Assembly: GCF_004363805.1 (NCBI RefSeq)
Contig: NZ_SNZP01000001.1
Location: forward strand, 62,001-126,000
DNA: 64,000 nucleotides
Reading direction: 5' to 3'
Source: Paludibacterium purpuratum
Lineage (GTDB): Bacteria; Pseudomonadota; Gammaproteobacteria; Burkholderiales; Chromobacteriaceae
The notes below the pieces were generated by a model, which searched no databases, was not told the origin of the DNA, and saw nothing but the letters and a program-made list of their open reading frames with translations. Position numbers and translations under genes: made by a program. Numbering within the stretch: the first letter of the stretch is position 1; every line of letters starts with the position of its first letter. Below are positions 56,262 to 64,000 of the stretch, piece by piece.

Positions 56262-57650
56262 ATGGCTCGTCGTATTCCTGAACCGTTCCGTATCAAGATG
56301 GTAGAACCGATTCACCAAACCACCCCCGAATATCGTCGCCAGGCATTGGATGCCGCCGGCTGGAATCCCTTCCTGCTGCATGGCGACGATGTCTATATCG
56401 ATTTGCTGACCGACAGCGGCACCGGCGCGATGAGCGACCGCCAGTGGGCCGGGTTGATGATGGGGGACGAGTCCTACGCCGGCAGTCGCAACTTTTATCA
56501 CTTGGAACAGACCGTGCGCGAGGTGTTCGGCTATCAGCACGTCATGCCGACGCACCAGGGGCGCGGCGCCGAACAGATCCTGTTCCCCGAGCTGGTCAAG
56601 CGCGTCAAGGGCAGCGCGCCGGTGTTTTTCTCCAACTATCATTTCGACACCACCAAGGCGCATGTGGAGATGGCCGGCGCTCGGGCGCAGAACCTGCTGA
56701 CCCCGGCCGCGCTAGATACACAGAAGGCGTATGACTGGAAAGGCGACTTCGATGTCGAGGGTCTGAAAAGCGCTATCACCGCGCACGGCCCGGACAACGT
56801 GGCAGGGGTGATCGTCACCATCACCTGCAACAGCGCCGGCGGTCAGCCCGTATCGATGGGCAATATTCGCGAAGTCAGCCGGCTGGCGCGCCAACACGGC
56901 ATCCCGGTCATCCTCGACGCCGCGCGTTTTGCCGAAAACGCCTGGTTCATCAAGCACCGCGACCGCGACTACGCCAATGCCGAAATCGGCGACATCGTGC
57001 GCGAAATGTTCGGCTACGGCGATATCTTCACCATGTCGGCCAAGAAGGATGGCCTGGTGAACATCGGCGGTCTCTGCTGTTTCCGCGACAACCTCGATTT
57101 ATTCCGTGCGGTGCAGGTGCGCTGTGTGGCGATGGAAGGCTTCGTCACCTATGGCGGTCTGGCCGGTCGCGATATGGAAGCGTTGGCGATTGGCTTGAAG
57201 GAGGGGATGGACCACGGCTACCTGAGCTATCGCATCGCCCAAGTGGCCTATCTGGGCGAACGCCTGGCGCAGGGCGGCGTGCCGATCCAGACGCCGACGG
57301 GTGGCCACGCGGTCTTTGTCGATGCCAAGCGTATGCTGCCGCATATTCCGGCCCATCAATTCCCGGCGCATGCGCTGGCGTGCGAGCTGTACCTGGAAGG
57401 CGGCATCCGCGGGGTGGAAATCGGCTCGCTGCTCTTGGGCCGCAATCCGGTCACCGGCGAACAGGAACCGTCCGACCTGGAGTTGCTGCGCCTGACCATT
57501 CCGCGCCGTGTCTACACCAACGACCATATGGACTACATCGCCGATTGTCTGATCGACCTGAATGCCCGAGCCAACAGCATTCGCGGCCTGACCTTCGAGT
57601 ATGAGCCGCCGATCCTGCGTCACTTCACCGCACGGCTCAAGCAGGTGTGA
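56262..57650 (+). CDS. tnaA: Tryptophanase
   Basis: A 462-residue PLP enzyme of the beta-eliminating lyase family that cleaves tryptophan to indole, pyruvate and ammonia. The PLP lysine is Lys262 in [22 protein letters not shown] and [11 protein letters not shown] are conserved. Tyrosine phenol-lyase is the close alternative, but the C-terminal [11 protein letters not shown] has His454, equivalent to E. coli TnaA His463 (Phe in TPL), and the Asp in HFDTT matches tryptophanase. The tnaC-like leader agrees. No tnaB permease follows; the divergent peptide transporter may substitute. Confidence 0.92.
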   Translation: MARRIPEPFRIKMVEPIHQTTPEYRRQALDAAGWNPFLLHGDDVYIDLLTDSGTGAMSDRQWAGLMMGDESYAGSRNFYHLEQTVREVFGYQHVMPTHQGRGAEQILFPELVKRVKGSAPVFFSNYHFDTTKAHVEMAGARAQNLLTPAALDTQKAYDWKGDFDVEGLKSAITAHGPDNVAGVIVTITCNSAGGQPVSMGNIREVSRLARQHGIPVILDAARFAENAWFIKHRDRDYANAEIGDIVREMFGYGDIFTMSAKKDGLVNIGGLCCFRDNLDLFRAVQVRCVAMEGFVTYGGLAGRDMEALAIGLKEGMDHGYLSYRIAQVAYLGERLAQGGVPIQTPTGGHAVFVDAKRMLPHIPAHQFPAHALACELYLEGGIRGVEIGSLLLGRNPVTGEQEPSDLELLRLTIPRRVYTNDHMDYIADCLIDLNARANSIRGLTFEYEPPILRHFTARLKQV

Positions 57651-57668
57651 GTCGCCCTGCCTGGTGTC

Positions 57669-57695
57669 AAAAAACCGCCTTCGGGCGGTTTTTTT
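57669..57695 (+). terminator. Terminator after tnaA
   Basis: 11-bp stem AAAAAACCGCC / GGCGGTTTTTT with a TTCG loop and T run, 18 nt past the tnaA stop. Confidence 0.92.
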
Positions 57696-57823
57696 AGTTT
57701 GTGGAGCGGCTGTCAGGATGCGTTTGCGAAGCAACGCACCAACCTTCTCGTTTTTTAAAGGTAGACAGCTATCAGGCCACCGCCAGTCGGGGGCGCTTCG
57801 TCCCCCGCCTCCGGTTGCAGGCC

Positions 57824-58081
57824 TTAGTCGGCCGTTAGAATCAGGCAGCCCGCCAGCCTCCGCGCCTGTACGGCTTTGGGCAGAACCATCCACGACATGT
57901 GACTATCGAGCGGCTCGAACGCCCAAAACAACCGGCTATCGACCACCAATCGGTACTCGTCGGAATTTGGATGACTCTGACGCGGCAAGCACAACACGGA
58001 AATTAGGCTAAGTAACCGCTGTTGGCGGAAATCCTGATTTGAAGAAGAGATAGGGACTGCATTACCATCGTGGGCAACCAT
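57824..58081 (-). CDS. Small hypothetical protein
   Basis: An 85-residue ORF from ATG 58081 with a strong AGGAG 7 nt upstream, the main support for expression. The sequence starts MVAHDGNAVPISSSNQDFRQQ, contains LISVLCLPRQSHPNSDEYRLVVDSRLFWAF and ends LAGCLILTAD. No TM helix, signal or known family recognised. A longer reading to 58180 has no ribosome binding site. The lower-GC, atypical codon use suggests an accessory gene. Confidence 0.55.
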   Translation of the reverse strand: MVAHDGNAVPISSSNQDFRQQRLLSLISVLCLPRQSHPNSDEYRLVVDSRLFWAFEPLDSHMSWMVLPKAVQARRLAGCLILTAD

Positions 58082-58240
58082 ACTGACTCCTGCTGTGAGT
58101 TGGTTTGGCCAGCGGGTTCGGTGGTGCTGCGAACACCCCGAACCCGCGCCTTTCGCGGCTTGCGCCGCGACACCCACCATACCCAGCTAGCGAGCCAGTG
58201 ACAATGGCGCGTGGCTGTCAGGAAATGCTGAAAATGTGGC

Positions 58241-58269
58241 GTGGGAAGGCGTCGCGGCTGAAGCCGCGA
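58241..58269. repeat. REP-like palindrome
   Basis: GTGGGA at 58241 followed by the perfect dyad TCGCGGCT-GA-AGCCGCGA (58252-58269). It shares the core GCGGCT-N2-AGCCGCGA with the element at 36055-36104. It lies just past the chemoreceptor stop and could also act as a 3' hairpin for that gene. Confidence 0.6.
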
Positions 58270-58279
58270 ATGCCCGACT

Positions 58280-59944
58280 TTACAGCGAGTAGCTCTTCAA
58301 AATACGGATCTGTTCCCGCGCCAATTGATCGAGTTCGCCGGACAGGCGCGCGGTTTCTTCCGAGGCGTGGCTTGCTTCCACCGCCATACCGGCCACCTGT
58401 TCGACCCGGGTGGCGATGGACTGGCTCGCGGCGCCCTGTTCGCCGATGGCCTGGCTGATTTCCCCCACCTGCTGCGAGGCGATACGGGTTGCTTCGTGGA
58501 TTTCCCGGATCGACCTGTCAGCCAGGTCGGCGCGTTCCTCGCCGGTCTGCACCAGATTCTCGACGTTGGCCATGTGGCTGGTGGCGCTTTGCGCGTAGTC
58601 GCGCATCTTGTTGATGGTGGCGCCGATCTCCAGCGTCGATTGCGCGGTACGCTCGGCCAGTTTACGCACCTCGTCGGCCACCACGGCGAAGCCGCGTCCC
58701 TGCTCGCCGGCACGGGCGGCCTCGATGGCGGCGTTGAGCGCCAGCAAATTGGTCTGGTCGGCGATGTCGCGGATGATCTGCAGCACGTTGGCAACCTGGG
58801 TACTTTCTTCGCCGAGTTTGCGGATGCTCTCGGCCGCTTCTTCCACCACGCCGGCGATATTGTGGATGTCGCCGATGGTGGCGCTGATCGACTCGGTGCC
58901 CTGCTTGGCCTTTTCGCCGGCGAGCTGTGCGCCGTCGCGGGTGTCGCGGGCGCTATCGGCCACATGGCTGATGCTGACGGTCATCTGCTCGATGGCGGCG
59001 GCCATGGCCGACGACGCCTCGCTTTGCACGCCGGCGCTTTGCGAGACTTTGCGCGAGGCCTCCGTCACCGAGTTGGCCAATTGCGCCACGCCATCCGCGC
59101 CGCGCAGGATCGTGCGCAGATTGTCTTGCAGCCGATCGAGCAGTTCGTTGAAGTTCTGCGAGGTTTCGCCGATTTCGTCATGGCGGATCGTCGGGGCGCG
59201 CAGCGTCAGGTTCAGGCTGTCCTTGATGTGCTGCATGGTGTCTTTCAACGCCAGCAGGCTCGTGCGCATGCTGCGCACCATGCGGATGCCGAACAAGGCG
59301 GATAGCACGCCGGACACGACGATCAACACCAGCATCAGTTTGCGCGCCAGCAAATAGTTGGCCTGATTGCTGTTGGAGACGTCGTTGCCGAGGTCGTAGT
59401 TCATCTTCAGATGCGTCTGTAAGGCTTGCGTCAGCGCATCGCTGGCCTTGGCGAAACCGGGGTAGGCGGCTTGCATGCCCGCTTGATCGTTGGCCCGAAC
59501 CGCCTTGAGGAAAGTGGCGCGCTCGGTACGCCAGGCCTTGAGCGCCGCCACGTCTTGCTTGAGCAATATCGGATCTTGCGCCGAATAGAACGTCACTCTG
59601 GCCTGGCCGATCATTTTCACATCCTGATCGGTATAGTCGGAGACGTATTGCGACAGGGTCTTGTCCATCGAGGCATCGAGCGCGGCAATCTTGCTTTCCA
59701 GTTCCGGTCTGGCTGCCTGGGCTGCGACCGGCAGCAGCAGCACGTCGATGCGCAGTTGGTCCGAGGCGTTGCTCAGATCGCTCATTTGTTGGATGGCTGG
59801 AAACACGTACTGCATCGAGTAGTCGAAGCGCTCCTGCGATTCGGATAGCTTGAACATGCCAATGATGCCCACCAGCAGCAGGGCGAAAAAACTCAACGCC
59901 GAGGTGGCGGTCAATTGTTGGGTCAGCGAGAAGTGGCGTTTCAT
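58280..59944 (-). CDS. Methyl-accepting chemotaxis protein
   Basis: From ATG 59944 a 554-residue chemoreceptor: TM1 (about 13-31), a periplasmic four-helix-bundle ligand domain (about 35-190, MCP_4HB-like), TM2 (about 195-215), HAMP and a cytoplasmic signalling domain whose tip region contains [19 protein letters not shown]. No C-terminal pentapeptide for CheR/CheB tethering is present. The ligand is unknown. The coiled-coil stretch ends near the C-terminus with [17 protein letters not shown]. Confidence 0.93.
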   Translation of the reverse strand: MKRHFSLTQQLTATSALSFFALLLVGIIGMFKLSESQERFDYSMQYVFPAIQQMSDLSNASDQLRIDVLLLPVAAQAARPELESKIAALDASMDKTLSQYVSDYTDQDVKMIGQARVTFYSAQDPILLKQDVAALKAWRTERATFLKAVRANDQAGMQAAYPGFAKASDALTQALQTHLKMNYDLGNDVSNSNQANYLLARKLMLVLIVVSGVLSALFGIRMVRSMRTSLLALKDTMQHIKDSLNLTLRAPTIRHDEIGETSQNFNELLDRLQDNLRTILRGADGVAQLANSVTEASRKVSQSAGVQSEASSAMAAAIEQMTVSISHVADSARDTRDGAQLAGEKAKQGTESISATIGDIHNIAGVVEEAAESIRKLGEESTQVANVLQIIRDIADQTNLLALNAAIEAARAGEQGRGFAVVADEVRKLAERTAQSTLEIGATINKMRDYAQSATSHMANVENLVQTGEERADLADRSIREIHEATRIASQQVGEISQAIGEQGAASQSIATRVEQVAGMAVEASHASEETARLSGELDQLAREQIRILKSYSL

Positions 59945-60058
59945 ATTGTCCCCCCATGCGCGGACGCGAACGTCCACGCGGACCTTTTCTGTTATTAGAA
60001 ATGAAACAATAACGGGTACTGCATCAGCTTGGTGTTGCTCGACATCAGGTTTGGTCGA

Positions 60059-60469
60059 TTATGGCGCGACCGGCGCCACCCGGATGTCGACGGTGGCCGG
60101 CAACCCGCTGTCGGTGCCGGTCACCGTCTGCGATGCATGCCACTTCAATTCGCCGTTGGCGTAGACCTGGGTATCCACTTCGTAATGTCCCCCGGCACGG
60201 ATGGCGCGGCGGTCGTAGATCAGGGCGTAGACCAGCGGAGTCTTCTTCGGATGGTTGAGGAACTGTTCGCTCAACACCGCCGCCGCACCGCCGCTACCGC
60301 TCACATCCATCAGCCGCTGGCGCACCATCACGTTGCGCGCATCCTTGAACAGTCCCGCGGGCAGATCGATATTGCCGTTCAGCGAGGTGGGCTGATAGGG
60401 CGTGCCGGCACAGGCGCCGAGCAGCAGCGCGACGCACAAAACGACGAGTCGCGGGAAACGTTGCAGCAT
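60059..60469 (-). CDS. YbaY/YscW-type lipoprotein
   Basis: From ATG 60469, with GGAG upstream, a 136-residue lipoprotein with lipobox LLGAC followed by one beta-sandwich domain (NGNIDLPAGLFKDARNVMVRQRLMDVS; HYEVDTQVYANGELKWHAS). This resembles the YbaY/pilotin-like YscW family of envelope proteins. Role unknown; no secretion genes are adjacent. Confidence 0.8.
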   Translation of the reverse strand: MLQRFPRLVVLCVALLLGACAGTPYQPTSLNGNIDLPAGLFKDARNVMVRQRLMDVSGSGGAAAVLSEQFLNHPKKTPLVYALIYDRRAIRAGGHYEVDTQVYANGELKWHASQTVTGTDSGLPATVDIRVAPVAP

Positions 60470-60578
60470 GTTTAGATCTCCGGTTTTCGATGCGAAGACC
60501 AAATTGGACGCTTTTTGCCGATTGGATGCAATCACGCCGTCGAAGACGACGGCGTGATTGGGGGGCGGGAAGGGGGGG

Positions 60579-62006
60579 TTATTCCCCGATAAAACTCGAT
60601 TTCTCTCGGGTCTTGAGCGATGGATCTTCCACCTGGGTGACGGTGAAGTGGATCTCGTGGCTGCCCTTGGTGGCGACCTCGGGTTCTGCCTGGACGCGTA
60701 AGCCGACCAGCCGATTGTCGCCCGGGCGGACGGTAATTTCCTTTTCGTCCGTCTGCAGCCGCAAGTCCGGTAGCCCGTCGACCTTCACCGTGAAATGCTG
60801 CGGCTGGTCGGTGACGTTCATGATGCGGATGCTGTAGCTGTTCTCCAGCCAGCCGTCGTCGGTTTCACGTACCAGCGAGGCGCGGTCGCGAATAATGTCG
60901 ACCTTGAATGGCAAGCGCAGGTAGAACGCCGTGCCGGCCGTTGCCAACACCGCCAGCAGCACCACCGAGTACATGATCACCCGCGGCCGCAGAATGCGGT
61001 GCGGAATCTGCTCGCGGCTGAACTTGCCTTCCTGCACGTTCTCCGTGGTGTAGCTGATCAGCCCGCGCGGGTAGCCCATCTTGTCCATGACTTCGTCGCA
61101 GCCGTCGATACAGGCGGCACAGCCGATGCATTCGTACTGCAGGCCGTCGCGGATGTCGATGCCCACCGGGCACACCTGCACGCAAATACCGCAATTGATG
61201 CAGCTGCCCAAGTCGACCGTCGCGGGGTCGATGCCTTTCTTGCGTGCGCCGCGCGGTTCGCCGCGGGCTTCGTCGTAGGAGATGATCAGGGTGTCGCGGT
61301 CGAACATCACGCTTTGGAAGCGGGCATAGGGACACATGTATTTGCAGACCTGTTCGCGCATGTGGGCGGCGAACAGGTAGGTGAAGCCGGCGTAGAAGAA
61401 GATCCAGAAGGTTTCCCACGGCCCGTAGTCGAAGGTCGGCGCGGCGGCCACCAGATCGCGGATCGGCGTGTAGTAGCCGACCAAGGTGAAGCCGGTCCAG
61501 AGCGAGAACAGAATCATCAGGCCGTGCTTGACCGATTTGATCGCGAACTTGCGCCCGTTCATCGACTGTTTATCCAGCTTCATGCGCTGTACGTGATTGC
61601 CTTCGATCAGGCGTTCGATCCATAGCATGACCTCGGTGTACACGGTCTGCGGACAGGCATAGCCGCACCACAAACGGCCAGCGATGGTGGTCCAGAGGAA
61701 TAGGCCGAAAGCACAGACCATCAAGAGCGCCGACAGATAGACGAAATCCTGCGGCCAGATGGTCAGGCCGAACAGGTAGAACTTGCGGTTGACCAGATCG
61801 AACAGCAACGCCTGGCGGCCATGCCAGGTGACCCAAGGCATGCCGAGATAAAACAGTTGCGTACCGAACAGAAATAACAAGCGCCACTTGGCGAAGATGC
61901 CGCGTACGTCGCGCGGATAGAGTTTTCGAGATTTTTCGTACAGTGAAATCGATTGCTCTTGTTGGCCTTCCACCTTGACCTTGATGTCCTTGAGTGAACC
62001 CGACAT
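60579..62006 (-). CDS. ccoG: CcoG, cytochrome cbb3 oxidase accessory protein
   Basis: The 475-residue protein has an N-terminal membrane part, WCGYACPQTVYTEV, a ferredoxin domain with two 4Fe-4S motifs (CINCGICVQVCPVGIDIR and CIGCAACIDGCD) and a C-terminal Ig-like domain (about 370-475). CcoG is known to act in copper delivery for cbb3 oxidase assembly, reducing Cu(II). The ccoNOP genes are not in the window. Start MSGSLKDIKVK is preceded by AAGGGAAAAACC. Confidence 0.94.
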   Translation of the reverse strand: MSGSLKDIKVKVEGQQEQSISLYEKSRKLYPRDVRGIFAKWRLLFLFGTQLFYLGMPWVTWHGRQALLFDLVNRKFYLFGLTIWPQDFVYLSALLMVCAFGLFLWTTIAGRLWCGYACPQTVYTEVMLWIERLIEGNHVQRMKLDKQSMNGRKFAIKSVKHGLMILFSLWTGFTLVGYYTPIRDLVAAAPTFDYGPWETFWIFFYAGFTYLFAAHMREQVCKYMCPYARFQSVMFDRDTLIISYDEARGEPRGARKKGIDPATVDLGSCINCGICVQVCPVGIDIRDGLQYECIGCAACIDGCDEVMDKMGYPRGLISYTTENVQEGKFSREQIPHRILRPRVIMYSVVLLAVLATAGTAFYLRLPFKVDIIRDRASLVRETDDGWLENSYSIRIMNVTDQPQHFTVKVDGLPDLRLQTDEKEITVRPGDNRLVGLRVQAEPEVATKGSHEIHFTVTQVEDPSLKTREKSSFIGE

Positions 62007-62308
62007 GGTTTTTCCCTTGCGAGACTGTTCTTAAAAGTAAGGCGCGGATGAATTGTGCCTGACTATCTTATTATTGTGCAGCATTACCCTCTCATAACCC
62101 CTCTCATATAGCCATAGTTCTTCAGTCGTAGTTTTGCTTTATGTTAAATGCATTTTAGGTTTTCCCAGGCAAGGATGATCGCGCTGCGGCGATGTTGCAT
62201 TTATTTGTAATTATCATAATTAAAACAATTAATTTTTTGTTTGTCATTGCCTTGGGGTGTGGCTATAACAGGCTCTCAACGCACTAATCGCAGTGCAGAG
62301 GGGGGCGT
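62007..62308. promoter_or_regulatory. AT-rich upstream region of the Tc toxin gene with a perfect palindrome
   Basis: A 302-bp stretch much more AT-rich than the flanking genes; it should hold the ccoG promoter (minus) and the toxin promoter (plus). A perfect 15-bp palindrome TAATTAT-C-ATAATTA lies at 62208-62222, about 87 bp before the toxin start. No consensus Fnr or Fur box was recognised. Confidence 0.5.
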
Positions 62309-64000
62309 ATGCCGAACTCCAACCCTGTCATGTCCGATGCTTCTCCCGTGCAAGATAGCGGGTCGACATCGCCTGTGCCGGATCTGCCCAAAGGCGGGGG
62401 TGCCGTTCGCGGCATCGGCGAGAAATTTGCCGTCAACCCCGTGACCGGCACCAGCTCATTGACGCTTCCGATTGCCTGCTCGCCCGGACGTGCCGGCGCC
62501 ACGCCGCAACTCGTGCTGTCTTACGACTCGGGAACCGGCAACGGCCCGTTCGGCATGGGCTGGCAATTGGGATTGCCGACGGTCAGCCGCCGTACCGACA
62601 AAGGCTTGCCGCAATATCGGGACGATGAGGCGTCGGACAGCTTTCTGCTGTCGGGGGCGGAGGATCTGGTTCCCGTACTGTTGCCAGACTCCGAGGGCGG
62701 TTCGCGCATCAAGGAAACGCACCGGCACGGTTACCGCATCCGCTACTATCGGCCGCGCATCGAAGGGATGTTCTCGCGTATCGAGCGTTGGACGCGCGAG
62801 TGCGATGGCGACACGCATTGGCGCAGCTTCAGTCGCGATAATGCCTTGACGATCTACGGCGCCACGCCCGACAGCCGGATCAGCGATCCCAGCGACCCCC
62901 GCCGTGTTTTCTCCTGGCTGATCTGCCAAAGCTACGATGCCAAGGGCAACGCGATCGACTATCGCTACCTGGCCGAAGACCAGCAAGGCGTGGATCTCGG
63001 ACTGGCTAACGAGCGCAACCGTCTGCGCGGGGCCAACCGATATCTGAAATCGGTTCGTTACGGCAACCGTCGGCCGCTATTGCTGGATGCGACCAGTCCC
63101 AGTTTTCGGCCGCCGGCATTGCCCGATCTATCCGATGCGTCATGGCTGTTCGAACTGCTGTTCGATTACGGCGAGGGGCATTACCAGGAGACGACGGCCG
63201 ACGATGGCGAGTGCTACGCAGGCGTGCGCCTCGATCCGTTGCACGCGTGGCCTGCGCGCGCGGACCCCTTTTCCGGCTATCGCGCCGGCTTCGAAGTGCG
63301 CCACTACCGCTTGTGCCGTCGTGTGCTGATGCTGCATCACCTGCCGGAAGAACTGGGCGTTGCCGATTATCTGGTCAGTGCGCTGCACTTCAATTACCGC
63401 GAAAAAGCGCGCGGCAGCCAGATGATCGGTGCCACGCAGTCCGGTTATCAACGATTGCCAAACGGGGACTACCTCAAGCGCAGCTGGCCCGAGTTGACAT
63501 TGGATTACAGCGAAAGCCCCCTGGATGACGGCCGCTACCGGCAACTGCCGGTGCAGGCCGCGCCCGAGGATAGCCTGGACAATTTGCCCGCGGGTATCGA
63601 TCTATCTCGTTACCGCTGGGTGGATCTGAACGGCGAGGGGATCGCCGGCGTGTTGACGGAGCAGGGTAACGGCTGGTTCTACAAGCCCAACCTCGGCGAG
63701 GGGATGCTCGGTGCCGCACGCCAAGTCTCCGCGCGCCCCTCGTTGGCTAATCTGAACGCCGGCAGGCAGCAATTGCTCGACCTGTATCGCGACGGCAATC
63801 TGGCCCTGGCGGAATTCGATGCGCCGAACCCGGGGTTCTACCCGCGCGGCGAGGCGGCCGGCTGGCAATCATTTCGTCCATTCCCTTCGCTGCCCGATCT
63901 CGATTGGCGCGATGCCAATCTGCGTTTTATCGATCTGACCGGCGATGGCCACCCCGACATTCTGCTGACTCGCGATACGGCGGTCACCTTGTGGCATGAG
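62309..64000 (+). CDS. SpvB/TcaC-type insecticidal toxin complex B component (5' part, runs off the right edge)
   Basis: An uninterrupted reading of 564 codons from ATG 62309, with a G-rich ribosome binding site (GAGGGGGGCGT) upstream. The segment AVRGIGEKFAVNPVTGTSSLTLPI, then GRAGATPQLVLSYDSGTGNGPFGMGWQLGLP is the SpvB/TcaC N-terminal domain. RYRWVDLNGEGIAGVLTEQGNGWFYKPNLGEG and FIDLTGDGHPDILLT are beta-propeller repeats of TcB proteins. TcB with TcC forms the cocoon delivering a toxic domain through the TcA pore; a following C component is expected beyond the window. The 13-20-residue Ser/Pro-rich N-terminus has no Sec signal. Confidence 0.9.
   Translation, partial: MPNSNPVMSDASPVQDSGSTSPVPDLPKGGGAVRGIGEKFAVNPVTGTSSLTLPIACSPGRAGATPQLVLSYDSGTGNGPFGMGWQLGLPTVSRRTDKGLPQYRDDEASDSFLLSGAEDLVPVLLPDSEGGSRIKETHRHGYRIRYYRPRIEGMFSRIERWTRECDGDTHWRSFSRDNALTIYGATPDSRISDPSDPRRVFSWLICQSYDAKGNAIDYRYLAEDQQGVDLGLANERNRLRGANRYLKSVRYGNRRPLLLDATSPSFRPPALPDLSDASWLFELLFDYGEGHYQETTADDGECYAGVRLDPLHAWPARADPFSGYRAGFEVRHYRLCRRVLMLHHLPEELGVADYLVSALHFNYREKARGSQMIGATQSGYQRLPNGDYLKRSWPELTLDYSESPLDDGRYRQLPVQAAPEDSLDNLPAGIDLSRYRWVDLNGEGIAGVLTEQGNGWFYKPNLGEGMLGAARQVSARPSLANLNAGRQQLLDLYRDGNLALAEFDAPNPGFYPRGEAAGWQSFRPFPSLPDLDWRDANLRFIDLTGDGHPDILLTRDTAVTLWHE

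Noticed and set aside
56262-57650. Tyrosine phenol-lyase as the identity of the PLP lyase
   Set aside because: The C-terminal RHFTAR motif has His as in tryptophanase, TPL has Phe there, and a TnaC-like leader precedes the gene.

Overview
The window reads as chromosomal DNA of a GC-rich, motile, respiring betaproteobacterium, most likely of the Chromobacterium group (Neisseriales). This is inferred from gene content and order (a contiguous sdhCDABE-gltA-sucAB-lpd-sucCD block, ubiG next to a TRZ/ATZ hydrolase, prfB-lysS, ccoG) and was not tested by any search. No rRNA, tRNA, CRISPR array, integrase or intact insertion sequence was recognised.

Layout. 1-6.5 kb: flagellar export genes flhB-flhA, the thymidylate/folate pair thyA-folA, a FadR-type GntR regulator with a matching operator, ubiG and an MTA/SAH-deaminase-like hydrolase. 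6.7-11.8 kb: a cyclic-di-GMP signalling cluster (membrane PAS-GGDEF-EAL protein, PAS-GGDEF cyclase, receiver-HPt protein). 11.9-13.6 kb: a Tat-exported phospholipase C/acid phosphatase-type enzyme. 14.4-18.1 kb: a compact RiPP-type cassette of a 69-residue precursor, a radical SAM/SPASM enzyme and two HExxH peptide-hydroxylase-like proteins, closed by a terminator; this is the most unusual system in the window. 18.2-22.1 kb: lysS, prfB with its programmed frameshift, and mdh. 22.3-36 kb: a GntR/UTRA regulator and the 12.8-kb TCA-cycle block, which with mdh covers most of the oxidative cycle.

36-46 kb is an accessory patchwork: an MFS pump/LysR pair, an acetyltransferase, a tandem pair of secreted AT-richer paralogues, gstA/LysR, a LysR-lipoprotein operon divergent from lrgAB, a REP/RAYT-like palindrome and a CigR-like periplasmic protein. 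45.9-48.7 kb is a metal module: a CadR-type MerR regulator and a His-rich ZntA-type ATPase with a canonical 19-bp-spacer promoter. 48.7-50.5 kb holds a SprA-like HExxH protein, an acyl-CoA thioesterase and a pseudouridine synthase.

50.5-54.1 kb is a four-gene cell-envelope operon (GT39 - GT2 - GtrA - YdjC/ChbG deacetylase) whose combination resembles the FlmK/FlmF/NaxD system for hexosamine decoration of lipid A. 54.3-57.7 kb pairs a POT peptide importer with tryptophanase; tnaA is preceded by a small ORF with the hallmark residues of a TnaC tryptophan-sensing leader peptide. Thus peptide uptake, tryptophan breakdown and indole production sit together. 57.8-62 kb: a small hypothetical gene, a chemoreceptor, a YbaY-type lipoprotein and ccoG. 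The window ends inside an SpvB/TcaC-type Tc-toxin B-component gene.

Many long ORFs on the strand opposite real genes are codon-bias shadows and were left out. Start codons were moved downstream of the longest ORF wherever a ribosome binding site, overlap, promoter or family length pointed to it.
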